Part shown: one piece after another, positions 7,816-16,208 of the stretch
Layout of the letters: each line of letters begins with the position of its first letter
Numbering within the stretch: the first letter of the stretch is position 1
NCBI RefSeq assembly: GCF_004766125.1
Contig: NZ_SJSA01000001.1
Coordinates: forward strand, 1,426,001-1,490,000
Length of the DNA: 64,000 nucleotides
Direction of reading: 5' to 3'
Origin: Duncaniella freteri
GTDB lineage: Bacteria; Bacteroidota; Bacteroidia; Bacteroidales; Muribaculaceae
Notes under the pieces: model-generated
What the model saw: the letters and a program-made list of their open reading frames with translations, nothing else
The model's database searches: none
What the model was told of the DNA's origin: nothing
Program-made: the position numbers and the translations under genes

Positions 7816-9117
7816 ATGAAAAGATTGATCATATTTCTTCTGCTGGATATTTTTGTAGGGTCAATGGCCATGGCACAGATCGCCACGGATTCTACGAAGG
7901 TCTATTTTCGGTCCGGACACAGCCGTTTCGAACCTGAGATGGACGGTAATTCCGTTGCCATGAGGCATTTTCTGGAGGAGATACGCAGTCAGGCCGCCAT
8001 TGACAATATAGAGCGTGTGCTTGTGCGGTCGTACACATCACCCGACGGTGTGAGCACAGCCAATGAGCTTCTTAGTGAGAACCGTAGCATGTCACTTGCC
8101 TCATATATAGCTGCTGAGACAGGCGTTGATGTCAGATTGATCGACAGATCCCCAGGCGGTATTGCCTGGGATGAGCTGCGCCGGATGGTTGCCGATGACG
8201 ACAGCGTGCCTCTGAGGAATGAGGTGCTGAGTATAATCGACAATACTCCGGTGTGGGTCTACGGTGCCGGCCATAAGATAATCGGCAGCCGAAAGAAAAG
8301 CCTTATGGAGCTGCAAGGGGGCGATGTGTACCGATGGCTCAGGCATCATTTTTTTCCTGAGCTGCATAATGCCGAGGTGTTTCTTTATGTGAGGGATGAG
8401 AGCCTTTCGGGAAAGAATCTTGTGGCGACTGGGCTCACAGTGAAAAGCGAGCCGGAGATCAGTGACGAGGTACCCGACATTGTTGTGGTCACTACGGCTG
8501 ACACTGATCCGGAGCCAGAGGCTGATCCGGAGCCGATGGATGAGATACCGTATATTGTGGGATGGGAGATAGTGCGCGATGTGGAGTTCCGGAGGTTTGC
8601 GTTAAAGGCTAATCTCCTCTATGCCGCCATAAAGATGCCGGCTCTCGAACTGGAGTGGCGTGTGAGCAAGAACTGGTCAGTCAATCTGGAGGGTGATGTA
8701 GCCTGGTGGAAACAGAAGGAGGCCCATAAGTGCTATCAGCTTGCCATAGTCAGCCCTGAGGTGAGGCGCATATGGCTGCGTGGAAGCAGACTTCAGCATA
8801 ACATGTATGCGGGTCTCTTTGTGGGAGCAGGGCTGTATGATCTTGAGGACGGCTCAAAAGGTTATCGCGGAGAGGGTGTCATGGCCGGCGTGTCGTTCGG
8901 ATATTCGTGGTCGCTGTCCGATGTGTTCTCCATTGAAGCCGGTATAGGTGCCGGATGGATGACAGCACAGTATAAAGAATATATTCCTTACGAGGACCAT
9001 CATATCTATATGCGTACCAGCAACACAAGCTATTTCGGTCCGCTGAAGCTCAAACTGGCGATAGTGTGGCGTTTCGGTGGTTTGGTCCATGATGAAGAAA
9101 GGGGGGGCAGGATATGA
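7816..9117 (+). CDS. DUF3575 domain outer-membrane protein, fimbria-associated
   Basis: 433 aa from the ATG at 7816; a TTG codon directly before it is less likely as start. A Sec signal peptide ends in AMAQ. Residues about 25-170 look like an OmpA-type region (FRSGHSRFEPEM, then SYTSPDGVSTANELLSENRSMSLASYI). A Glu/Pro/Asp-rich linker (DPEPEADPEP) precedes the DUF3575 beta-barrel-like domain, from LKANLLYAAIKMPALELEW to the end. In Bacteroidales, DUF3575 proteins occur in Mfa/Fim-type fimbrial loci, probably at the outer membrane. It overlaps the next gene by 4 nt (ATGA), so the two are translationally coupled. The exact role is not established. Confidence 0.8.
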   Translation: MKRLIIFLLLDIFVGSMAMAQIATDSTKVYFRSGHSRFEPEMDGNSVAMRHFLEEIRSQAAIDNIERVLVRSYTSPDGVSTANELLSENRSMSLASYIAAETGVDVRLIDRSPGGIAWDELRRMVADDDSVPLRNEVLSIIDNTPVWVYGAGHKIIGSRKKSLMELQGGDVYRWLRHHFFPELHNAEVFLYVRDESLSGKNLVATGLTVKSEPEISDEVPDIVVVTTADTDPEPEADPEPMDEIPYIVGWEIVRDVEFRRFALKANLLYAAIKMPALELEWRVSKNWSVNLEGDVAWWKQKEAHKCYQLAIVSPEVRRIWLRGSRLQHNMYAGLFVGAGLYDLEDGSKGYRGEGVMAGVSFGYSWSLSDVFSIEAGIGAGWMTAQYKEYIPYEDHHIYMRTSNTSYFGPLKLKLAIVWRFGGLVHDEERGGRI

Positions 9118-10076
9118 AATTGCCGTTTTACTGTATTGCTTTGGCTGGTCTGTCACTTGCAGGATGCAGGGAGGAGCTTTGCTATAATCATTTCGGGGCT
9201 GCCGATATAGATTTCAAGTGGTCGGTAAGCCAGGATCCATCGGAGCCAGGGTCACCGACGCCGTCACCATCGGGAGTGACAGTGATTGTGTACGATGCCA
9301 TGGGTCAGCCTAACGAGATGTATGTGCCGCCGGGCGGGGGCAGTGTGAATTTCGGAGAGAACGGAATGCAGTCGCTTCTGCTTTATAACAACGATACGGA
9401 GAGTGTGCTTATAGCCGGTGAATCGGATGGTCCGCAGTCGGTTTATGCGACATCCACCGCCGGTTCACGTATGCCGCCCGAAGGGTTGCGTAAGCTGCAT
9501 CCTGATGAGGTTGTGCTGAATCCTCCTGATATGCTCTATGCCGCCTATGTGGTGTCCCACTCGGAGGTGGGCAATCACGAGGTGATGGATATGAAGATAA
9601 GCATGGAGCCTATGGTGTTTGAATATGAGGTGAGATATGAGTTTGAATACGGTTTCAACCGTGTCATGGATGCTCGCGGAGCCATGAGCGGCATGGCAAG
9701 ATGGGTGTATCTTTACAATGGCTTGACCATGAGTGACCGTGCCATTCTGGTGTATGACTGCAAGTTGTCAGATAATGCTGTGACAGCCAAGGTGATGTCG
9801 TTCGGGACACCGGGCTATCTGCCTGAATCGAGGATGGGTGATGACAGGCATGTCAATACGCTGAATCTTGAAGTGAACCTTGTCAACGGCAAGACCAAGG
9901 AATTCAATTTCGATATCACCGGGCAGCTTTCGACACAGCCCAGAGGCGGCAAGGTGTGCGTGTCGGGGCTTCGTATAGAGGACAACGAGAGCAGTTCGGG
10001 ATCGGGGTTTGATGTGGATATGGATGATTGGGGCAGCAATGAGGATATAGATCTTCCGGTGGGCGGACAGCAGTGA
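9114..10076 (+). CDS. DUF5119 domain lipoprotein, fimbria-associated
   Basis: 320 aa with a lipoprotein signal; the lipobox is LAGC at about residues 15-18, followed by REELCYNH, the hallmark opening of DUF5119 proteins. A Ser/Pro linker (SEPGSPTPSPS) precedes the beta-rich domain. The C-terminus is acidic and glycine-rich (DVDMDDWGSNEDIDLP). DUF5119 proteins resemble the FimB/Mfa2 anchors that hold fimbriae at the cell surface. The position after a DUF3575 gene and before a fimbrillin fits that role, though function is inferred from context. Confidence 0.8.
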   Translation: MKLPFYCIALAGLSLAGCREELCYNHFGAADIDFKWSVSQDPSEPGSPTPSPSGVTVIVYDAMGQPNEMYVPPGGGSVNFGENGMQSLLLYNNDTESVLIAGESDGPQSVYATSTAGSRMPPEGLRKLHPDEVVLNPPDMLYAAYVVSHSEVGNHEVMDMKISMEPMVFEYEVRYEFEYGFNRVMDARGAMSGMARWVYLYNGLTMSDRAILVYDCKLSDNAVTAKVMSFGTPGYLPESRMGDDRHVNTLNLEVNLVNGKTKEFNFDITGQLSTQPRGGKVCVSGLRIEDNESSSGSGFDVDMDDWGSNEDIDLPVGGQQ

Positions 10077-10131
10077 TCCTGCCGTCGCGTTGTGGAATTG
10101 CCAATACACATATCCTATAGCATAAAAAAAC

Positions 10132-10343
10132 TGAACTGCACCCCAAAAGTTAGACAAAAAACTTTTGGGGTGCTTTTTATGAAGTACAGTTATGAACAGC
10201 GACTCGTTATAGAAGAATATATTGATTATTATAACAATAAAAGAAGTAAATCCAGGTTAAAAGGAAAGAGTCCGGTGCAGTACCGAACTCTTTCCTTTTA
10301 ACAGAATAATGTTTAACCTGTCCAACTTTTTGGGGTCACTTCA
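10132..10343 (+). mobile_element. Miniature IS3-family (IS150-like) element, internally deleted
   Basis: A 212-bp segment bounded by imperfect 25-nt terminal inverted repeats: left 10132-10156 starting TGAACTGCACCCC, right 10319-10343 ending GGGGTCACTTCA. It begins TG and ends CA as IS3-family ends do. The left end folds with its neighbour into a hairpin (CCCCAAAAGT at 10141-10150 with ACTTTTGGGG at 10161-10170). A second perfect 13-nt inverted repeat is at 10259-10271 / 10287-10299. The interior keeps only the first and last codons of the transposase genes. No clean target duplication was seen. It cannot move without a transposase supplied elsewhere. Confidence 0.8.
10179..10301 (+). pseudogene. 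40-codon relic fusing the start and end of an IS3-family transposase
   Basis: The frame begins MKYSYEQRLVIEE, like the start of an IS150-type OrfA, and then runs straight into YIDYYNNKRSKSRLKGKSP followed by VQYRT, the familiar C-terminus of IS3-family OrfB integrases. Everything between, including helix-turn-helix and DDE residues, is gone. The frame is open across the junction, so it could still be translated as a small protein, but it has no catalytic part. The last codons overlap the 13-nt inverted repeat ending at 10299. Confidence 0.75.
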
Positions 10344-10392
10344 CAATTGAACACAACCCCTCTTTATTGCGTTAATTAATCTGTTCTAAAAC

Positions 10393-11448
10393 TTAAGCGC
10401 CGATGTTGAAATCTACATCCGGAGATGTAGTCCAATCCTGAACTCCGTTTGAAGCATCTACCTCGAATTCTATTTTCTCAACACCAGCAGCTGAGCCGTT
10501 TATAGTCACGTTGTAGGTGTAAGATGTACCGATTGCCCACTCGGGTTTGAGGTTGCCTTTCACATAATCGGTCTTAATGGTTTCATCGCCCTGTTTTACA
10601 ACTATTTTAAAGCTCAGCGTCACATTGTTTTCTGAGTAGGTAACCGGCAGGAAGAATGCCGGACCAGTAGTGAGATCTTTGGCTGCCACAGCAGGGTCCG
10701 ATCCTTCGGCAGGTTTGCCGGCCTGAATGGTTTTGTCATCACCTGTGACAGGGAGGGCTATGGATGTCCATTTATTTTCAGCTGCGTTATATTCGATTGT
10801 GCGTGACTGGCCGCTCCATAGTTCGTTGGATGAGGAGAAGTTAGCTTTGTCGTAAATGTTGCGGAATTCCACTTCGGAAATCTCAACGGTAAAATCGGAG
10901 GGGAAGCCGCTCTTGAACTTGGCGTTTACTTTTGACAGGATATGTTTGAAGTTGAGAGATACCTTGCTGTTGCCTGTGCCTTTAGCTGTTATAGCGTTTG
11001 TAGACGCGTATACGAGATCGTGCTGGTGACCGTTGGAACACTCGAAGTCTGAGATTTTGAAAGTACCGGCATCAGGACCACTCTGTGAGAAAGAAGGTGT
11101 GCCTTTTTCTAGGGCGACATTCTCACAGCTGTAGGCATAAAATTTATATGTACCACCTTCGACCCAGTACTTGGATGAACCCTCATATGTCCATGACCCA
11201 TCACCATCTTTTGATACCGCGACAGCATTGAATACCGTGTGGTAATCTGATGTTGAAGCGGTGGTGTAGCCTCCATAAACTTGGAACTTTTCGAGGTTGT
11301 CAGAGGTCACCGCACGTGAAGAGTTGGTGACATGAGAGCTGAAACTGATTGCGGTACCTGCTGCGATGTTCTCTTCGAGCACATCGGTGCTTGAACATGA
11401 GGCAAGCACTAAGGATGCTGCCGCATAGGAAAGAAATTTGTTAAACAT
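10393..11448 (-). CDS. Fimbrillin-family lipoprotein (Mfa-like)
   Basis: 351 aa with a lipoprotein signal (lipobox LASC near residues 15-18) followed by SSTDVLEENI. The pattern AISFSSHVTNSSRAVTSDNLEKFQVYGGY and the later YWVEGGTYKFYAYS are typical of fimbrillin-like proteins of Bacteroidales (Mfa_like_1). These are fimbrial subunits or related surface lipoproteins that polymerise by donor-strand exchange after cleavage. It faces the DUF3575/DUF5119 pair across the IS3-derived element. Whether it is the main subunit, a tip or an orphan cannot be decided here. Confidence 0.82.
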   Translation of the reverse strand: MFNKFLSYAAASLVLASCSSTDVLEENIAAGTAISFSSHVTNSSRAVTSDNLEKFQVYGGYTTASTSDYHTVFNAVAVSKDGDGSWTYEGSSKYWVEGGTYKFYAYSCENVALEKGTPSFSQSGPDAGTFKISDFECSNGHQHDLVYASTNAITAKGTGNSKVSLNFKHILSKVNAKFKSGFPSDFTVEISEVEFRNIYDKANFSSSNELWSGQSRTIEYNAAENKWTSIALPVTGDDKTIQAGKPAEGSDPAVAAKDLTTGPAFFLPVTYSENNVTLSFKIVVKQGDETIKTDYVKGNLKPEWAIGTSYTYNVTINGSAAGVEKIEFEVDASNGVQDWTTSPDVDFNIGA

Positions 11449-11494
11449 CTTTGACTGTAATTAATATAATTATAACCTTATTTTTTTAGTGCGG

Positions 11495-11502
11495 CAAAAT
11501 TA
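11495..11502 (-). promoter_or_regulatory. -7 box upstream of the fimbrillin gene
   Basis: Minus strand reads TAATTTTG. This gives a leader of about 45 nt. No TTTG at the -33 position was seen. The rest of the gap from 11503 to 11719 is AT-rich and shows no gene or obvious element. Confidence 0.5.
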
Positions 11503-11719
11503 GTAATTATTTGTATGAACATAAAAATTCAAGTTTCTCTAATTAGCGTTTTTTAACCAAAATTTTTAAGGATTAGCAGATTGGATTTATAGAATTTTTT
11601 GTGAAAATATGTAAGTGTAGGTGAAATATGCTTGTGCGCGGTGTCGTGTATCATGTTTTCAGGAGAGTGAAATGGATAAGAAAATGGTATGGATATATAT
11701 GGGGATTGTATGGAAACAG

Positions 11720-11757
11720 CAGTCAGGGACACACCGGATGAGGTGTGTCCCTGACTG
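11720..11757 (-). terminator. Strong hairpin terminator after the rnf genes
   Basis: A perfect 16-nt stem, 11720-11735 (CAGTCAGGGACACACC) with 11742-11757, and a 6-nt loop, 28 nt beyond the rnfA stop. Downstream bases on the minus strand are only moderately U-rich. Confidence 0.75.
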
Positions 11758-11785
11758 CCGTTTATTTTATGACGTGATAGGCTGA

Positions 11786-12367
11786 TCAGCCTATCTTGAT
11801 GCCTGAGAAACCCATGAATGCCATGGCAAGGAGCCCGGCGCAGATGAGCGCGATGGGGACTCCGCGCATTGCGGCGGGGACTTCGGTGCGTGCAAGCTGC
11901 TCACGTATGCCTGCAAAGATGGATATCGCCATTGTGAAGCCGATGGCGGTGGCAAAGGCGTAGACGAGCGATTCGCCGAGGTTGAGACCGTTGCGCACCA
12001 CAAGTATAGCCACTCCGAGCACGGCACAGTTGGTGGTGATGAGCGGGAGGAACACTCCGAGCGCGCTGTAGAGCGCGGGAGCTATCTTCTTGAGGATGAT
12101 CTCAAGCATCTGCACGAGTGCCGCGATGACGAGAATGAACACGATGGTCTGCATGAAGCCGAGCCCGAAGGGGTTGAGCACGAGATCCTGGAGCAGCCAT
12201 GTCACAGCTGTGGCAAGGACCATTACGAATGTCACTGCGGCTCCCATTCCGGCTGCCGACGATAGTTTGCGTGATACGCCGATGAAAGGGCAGATGCCGA
12301 GGAACTGGGCGAATACGATGTTGTTGACAAAGATTGCCGTTATGATTATTGAGATGTATTCAATCAT
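11786..12367 (-). CDS. rnfA: Rnf complex subunit A (RsxA)
   Basis: Integral membrane subunit of the ion-translocating ferredoxin:NAD oxidoreductase, 193 aa, the usual length. Six membrane spans can be read. Typical family sequences are NNIVFAQFLGICPFIGVS near the N-terminus and LPLITTNCAVLGVAI in the middle, each holding a conserved cysteine now known to sit near a membrane Fe-S centre. It is the last gene of the D-G-E-A operon and starts 7 nt after rnfE ends. Confidence 0.93.
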   Translation of the reverse strand: MIEYISIIITAIFVNNIVFAQFLGICPFIGVSRKLSSAAGMGAAVTFVMVLATAVTWLLQDLVLNPFGLGFMQTIVFILVIAALVQMLEIILKKIAPALYSALGVFLPLITTNCAVLGVAILVVRNGLNLGESLVYAFATAIGFTMAISIFAGIREQLARTEVPAAMRGVPIALICAGLLAMAFMGFSGIKIG

Positions 12368-12374
12368 GGGTGTA

Positions 12375-12968
12375 TTAGGCTTCTTTAGTGCGTAACTTGG
12401 TGAAGAGTGCTATGAGGAGACCGAGAGCTATGAATGCGCCCGGGGCAAGCACGAAGATGAGTGAGCCGAATGATTCGGGGTAGATCTCCAGTCCGAATAT
12501 GCGCCCTGTGCCGAGAAGCTCGCGCACTGAGCCGAGGATGGTGAGTGCCACAGTGAAACCCAGACCGATGCCTATACCGTCGAGACAGCTGTCGGCGACA
12601 CCGTTGCGGGAGGCGAATGCCTCGGCACGCCCGAGCAGGATGCAGTTGACCACGATGAGCGGGATGAAGATTCCGAGCATGGCATTGAGCGCGGGGAGGT
12701 ATGCCTCCATGAGCAGCTGGAGCACTGACACGAAAGTGGCTATGACCACGATGTAGGCGGGGATGCGCACTTTGGCGGGGACGAAGTTCTTGATGAGGGA
12801 TATCACCACGTTGGAGCATATGAGCACGCCCATGGTGGCGAGCCCCATGCTCATACCTGTCATTGCGCTTCCTGTGGTGCCGAGTGTGGGGCACATGCCC
12901 AGCATCAGCACGAAGGTGGGGTTCTCGGCAATGATGCCGTTATAGAGGATTCTGAGTTTTGAATTCAT
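12375..12968 (-). CDS. rnfE: Rnf complex subunit E
   Basis: Membrane subunit homologous to RnfA and NqrD, 197 aa. The paired signature LVLMLGMCPTLGTT and PLIVVNCILLGRAEAFAS mirrors that of RnfA with inverted topology, including the conserved cysteines. It lies 12 nt after rnfG ends. The C-terminal tail (FTKLRTKEA) is short and basic, as in the family. Confidence 0.93.
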   Translation of the reverse strand: MNSKLRILYNGIIAENPTFVLMLGMCPTLGTTGSAMTGMSMGLATMGVLICSNVVISLIKNFVPAKVRIPAYIVVIATFVSVLQLLMEAYLPALNAMLGIFIPLIVVNCILLGRAEAFASRNGVADSCLDGIGIGLGFTVALTILGSVRELLGTGRIFGLEIYPESFGSLIFVLAPGAFIALGLLIALFTKLRTKEA

Positions 12969-12980
12969 AGTTTAGCCGGA

Positions 12981-13565
12981 TTATTTCTGTGCTGAAAGTT
13001 GATCGAACGCGTTGGCGGCACGTGAGAGGGCGTCGAGGAATGCGCGCGATGTTATTGTGGCGGCGGTGATGGCATCCACGTCGCCTCCGTCCTTGCTGAC
13101 AGTGAGATTGGAGGTGGAAGGGTTGAGCCCGATCACGCTGCGGCGACCTTCGGGCGAACGGAACCATTCGTCCATCTTTGCGCCGAGCCCGGGGGTCTCG
13201 GCATGCTGCATCACGGCATAACCTGTGATGTTGCCTTCGGTGTCGAATCCGTATATAAGCTTGATGTCACCCGAGAATCCTTGTGAGGAGTAGCTCTCAA
13301 CGGCTGCTCCTACGAGTTTTCCTCCCATTTTGGCGGGGAATACCTTGACAGGGACCGATTCTCCCTGTGGAGTGATCTCCATTGACTCGTTCACCGGATC
13401 GTTGTCGAACGCGGGGGTGACAGCCTTGATTGCCTCGATCTGCTTGTTGAGCTGTGCTGCTTTGATTGGAGCCTCGGTTATGGTGTATACACCTGCGAGT
13501 AGCGCGGCGGCTATTATGGTGATGATGCCGAGTGAGAGCACCATGTTGGTGAGTGTGGATTTCAT
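12981..13565 (-). CDS. rnfG: Rnf complex subunit G, FMN-binding
   Basis: 194 aa with one N-terminal membrane anchor (about residues 9-30) and a periplasmic FMN-binding domain. The covalent flavin site is visible near the C-terminus as DAITAATITSRAF, where a threonine of the TATITS motif carries FMN; the usual glycine of SGAT is alanine here. The lower domain shows HAETPGLGAKMDEWF, also typical. Its start overlaps the rnfD stop by 4 nt. Confidence 0.92.
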   Translation of the reverse strand: MKSTLTNMVLSLGIITIIAAALLAGVYTITEAPIKAAQLNKQIEAIKAVTPAFDNDPVNESMEITPQGESVPVKVFPAKMGGKLVGAAVESYSSQGFSGDIKLIYGFDTEGNITGYAVMQHAETPGLGAKMDEWFRSPEGRRSVIGLNPSTSNLTVSKDGGDVDAITAATITSRAFLDALSRAANAFDQLSAQK

Positions 13566-14518
13566 GCTGTTGCCCTCCCTTCGCCAAATTTACGTGGTTT
13601 CATATATCGGTTGATCAGCGGTGTGACGCCGTTCATTATGAGTATGGCGAACGACATGCCTTCGGGGTAGGCTCCCCACTGACGGATGATGATGGTTATT
13701 ATGCCTATCATGGCTCCGTAGAGGAGCATTCCCGGGCGGCTCATGGGGGATGTCACATAGTCGGTAGCCATGAATATGGCTCCGAGGAGCATGCCTCCGG
13801 ATAGGATTTCTACCCCGACCGGTGCTCCGATGCAGAGTGAGAAAAGTGCAGCTGTGCCGATTATGGCTACCGGTATGTGCCATGTGATGACGCGGAAGCA
13901 TAGAAGATAGGCAAAACCGAGCAACAGGGCTATGGCACCTACCTCGCCCATTGAGCCTCCCATGTTGCCGAGGGCGGCATCCAGGAGGTTGATCTGGTCG
14001 GGGGTGATGAGGTTCTGCTTGAGCTGTCCGAGTATGGTGGCTCCGGTGGTGGCGTCAGTGTATGCCATGCGGTTGACTATAGGCTCGGGCCATGTAGTCA
14101 TTGCAACAGGGAATGACAGCAGCAGGAACACACGGCCTACGAGGGCAGGGTTGAAGATGTTGCATCCCAGTCCTCCGAAAGTCATTTTGCCTATTCCGAT
14201 GGCTACAACACAACCGATGAGCACCATCCACACTGGAATGTTGGACGGGAGGTTGAGTGCCAGGAGCAGACCGGTGAGGACTGCCGAAAGATTGCCTATG
14301 GATGGCTTTCTGCCAAGCATATAGCGGGTGATCAGATACTCGGCGGCTATGCACCCAACAATCGATGTGGCGATTACTATTGCCGCTCCTATCCCGAAGT
14401 AGTAGAGCGCGAAGAGCACTGCGGGGACGAGGGCGATGATCACATGGAGCATCAGCCTGCTTACAGTGGTCGGTGTCTGCGCATGCGGGGATGGTGAAAT
14501 GGTGATTAGATTATCCAT
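13562..14518 (-). CDS. rnfD: Rnf complex subunit D
   Basis: Membrane subunit homologous to NqrB, 318 aa, with about nine or ten spans. The length and the absence of the NqrB N-terminal extension mark it as RnfD. The flavin-attachment region DATTGATILGQLKQ is present, and FGGLGCNIFNPALVGRVF is a strong family signature. It is the first gene of the operon here. rnfB and rnfC, which normally precede it, are not upstream: the next gene is a cation exchanger. Confidence 0.92.
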   Translation of the reverse strand: MDNLITISPSPHAQTPTTVSRLMLHVIIALVPAVLFALYYFGIGAAIVIATSIVGCIAAEYLITRYMLGRKPSIGNLSAVLTGLLLALNLPSNIPVWMVLIGCVVAIGIGKMTFGGLGCNIFNPALVGRVFLLLSFPVAMTTWPEPIVNRMAYTDATTGATILGQLKQNLITPDQINLLDAALGNMGGSMGEVGAIALLLGFAYLLCFRVITWHIPVAIIGTAALFSLCIGAPVGVEILSGGMLLGAIFMATDYVTSPMSRPGMLLYGAMIGIITIIIRQWGAYPEGMSFAILIMNGVTPLINRYMKPRKFGEGRATA

Positions 14519-14576
14519 TACTTTAGATGAAAACCGTGATGAATGATAATGGTATAGACTTTAGGAAAATTTGTTG

Positions 14577-14584
14577 CAAAATTA
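14577..14584 (-). promoter_or_regulatory. -7 box upstream of rnfD
   Basis: Minus strand reads TAATTTTG, about 58 nt before the rnfD start. Its presence supports transcription starting at rnfD rather than read-through from missing rnfB/rnfC genes. No good -33 box. Confidence 0.5.
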
Positions 14585-14750
14585 CATAATTTTTGCTGTA
14601 ATAGTGGCATATTTCACGGTTAAAATTTCTATTTGACTAAAAATTAAATCGCAGATCGCTTTGACAGATGTCTCGGCGCGAGGCTTCAACAGCCTGTAAA
14701 TCTCGGAATCATAGCTGGTGAAATCATCGTAGTCTCCCGGCTGCCTGGCT

Positions 14751-15728
14751 TTATGCCGGAAGATTGAGATAGAGGTATGTCATGTAGGCTATGTAGAGTA
14801 TGACGAGTATGGCTCCTTCGGGGCGGGTGATGGTGCGGCATCGATAGAACCATCCGAACACCCAGAACAGGATGCTTGCAAGCAGGAGCACGGAGAGGTC
14901 GGGGATGCCTATTCCTCCGAATGACAGCGGGGTGACTGTGGCTGTGCATCCGAGCACGAAGAATATGTTGAATATATTGGAGCCTATCACATTGCCGAGT
15001 GCTATGCCGGAGAAGCCTTTGGTTGCCGATACGATTGATGTGGCGAGCTCGGGGAGTGATGTTCCGGCGGCAAGGATGGTGAGTCCGATGAGCCCTTCGC
15101 TCCATCCGATTGCACGTGCGAGCCCTGATGCGCCCTCAACGAACCATTGTCCGCCAAGCACTAATCCTGCGAGTCCTCCAAGGGTGATGAGTATGGCTTT
15201 CCACAGGGGGGTGGGCTTGAATCCTGATGCGCTTGATGCCACAGGGTCATTGGCGGGAGCCGATTTTGCCGAGGCGAATGTGTGGCGCATGAATACTATG
15301 AAGAACAGCAGCAGGATGATTCCGTCGACTCGTGTCAGCACCATCGGACCGCCGTCAAGATAGGGTGCGCATCCCATAACGAGCAGCGCGACGGAGGAGA
15401 GTATCACGAGCGGGATCTCATTGATGAGCACTCCGCGTGTTACGGCTATGGGGCGTATCAGGGCTGTTATGCCTATGATTACGAGGATGTTGAATATGTT
15501 GGAGCCAACTATGTTGCCTATCGCCATTTCGGAGGAGGCGTTGAGTGCCGATGTCACCGACACCACGAGTTCGGGTGCGCTTGTCATCATTGCGACGATG
15601 GTAAGCCCTATGAGGAAGTCGCTCATGCCGAAGCGTTTGGCGAGTGCGACCGAGCCGTCGGTCATGTAGTTGGCTCCTGCCAGTATCAGCACAAGCCCGG
15701 CTATGAGGAATATTATATCAAGAAACAT
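14751..15728 (-). CDS. Calcium/sodium antiporter (CaCA family, YrbG-like)
   Basis: 325 aa from the start at 15728 (MFLDIIFLIAGL). The longer frame to 15794 adds 22 polar residues and is less likely. Ten or so membrane spans are visible, with the two alpha repeats that bind the cation: SAPELVVSVTSALNASSEMAIGN with IVGSNIFN in the first half and GTSLPELATSIVSATKGFSGIALGN with VIGSNIFN in the second. These repeats define K+-independent Na+/Ca2+ exchangers. The gene stands alone between the HEPN remnant and the rnf promoter. Confidence 0.92.
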   Translation of the reverse strand: MFLDIIFLIAGLVLILAGANYMTDGSVALAKRFGMSDFLIGLTIVAMMTSAPELVVSVTSALNASSEMAIGNIVGSNIFNILVIIGITALIRPIAVTRGVLINEIPLVILSSVALLVMGCAPYLDGGPMVLTRVDGIILLLFFIVFMRHTFASAKSAPANDPVASSASGFKPTPLWKAILITLGGLAGLVLGGQWFVEGASGLARAIGWSEGLIGLTILAAGTSLPELATSIVSATKGFSGIALGNVIGSNIFNIFFVLGCTATVTPLSFGGIGIPDLSVLLLASILFWVFGWFYRCRTITRPEGAILVILYIAYMTYLYLNLPA

Positions 15729-15795
15729 TGTATGCGGTCTGTTGTATGTTCGTTTAGTGAGGTCTGCTGTGTTGGGGGCAGAGCAGTGAATCATT

Positions 15796-16208
15796 CTAAA
15801 AGTCTTGTCGTGTACCGATCAGAGATTGCAAAGAAGAAAGCATTAATTCGGTCTTTTTTATCAGAGGCTCGATTTCATCTTTTTCGTAATCAAAAGTGTC
15901 ACCGTAGTCCCCTTGTTGTCTCATTGAAAACAATATATTCAAAAGTCGGGCTGTGTTTTTATCCAATTTGCCTTCTTTGACGAAATACAGGTTGATTAGT
16001 GTCTGAGTACACCTGCATGGGTATTGACAGAATGCCCATGATTAATTAACAATGCGGATGCCATGTAAAATGCAGAGTAATAAAGCCTGTTTGCACATAG
16101 GCTGAGATGCCCTAAAGACAACACGTCTTTTGCTTCTTTGAGGGTATGGAATGCTTTCTCTATGCGGTAGCATACAATCGCTTTGCGGTCGTCGTCAGTT
16201 AGCCCCAT
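15796..16208 (-). pseudogene. HEPN-domain protein, frameshifted (toxin half of a HEPN/MNT pair)
   Basis: The first 70 codons from 16208 encode a HEPN start (ALCANRLYYSAFYM context, then NTHAGVLRH) and hit a stop at 15996-15998. Immediately after the stop another frame continues the family sequence: INLYFVKEGKLDKNTARLL, then RQQGDYGDTF and EPLIKKTEL, ending at TAG 15796-15798. The total span of 413 nt is one short of a whole number of codons, so one base lost near 16000 explains it. Restored length would be about 137 aa, normal for HEPN. It overlaps the MNT gene by 10 nt. A sequencing error remains possible. Confidence 0.8.

Noticed and set aside
13562..14518. Reading the D-G-E-A genes as Na+-NQR (nqrBCDE)
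   Set aside because: The D protein is 318 aa without the NqrB extension, and neither nqrA nor nqrF flanks the set; Rnf fits better.
15282..15980. A 232-codon plus-strand frame over the cation exchanger and HEPN remnant
   Set aside because: Antisense to a clear exchanger gene; composition is His/Tyr/Glu-rich as expected for a shadow frame.
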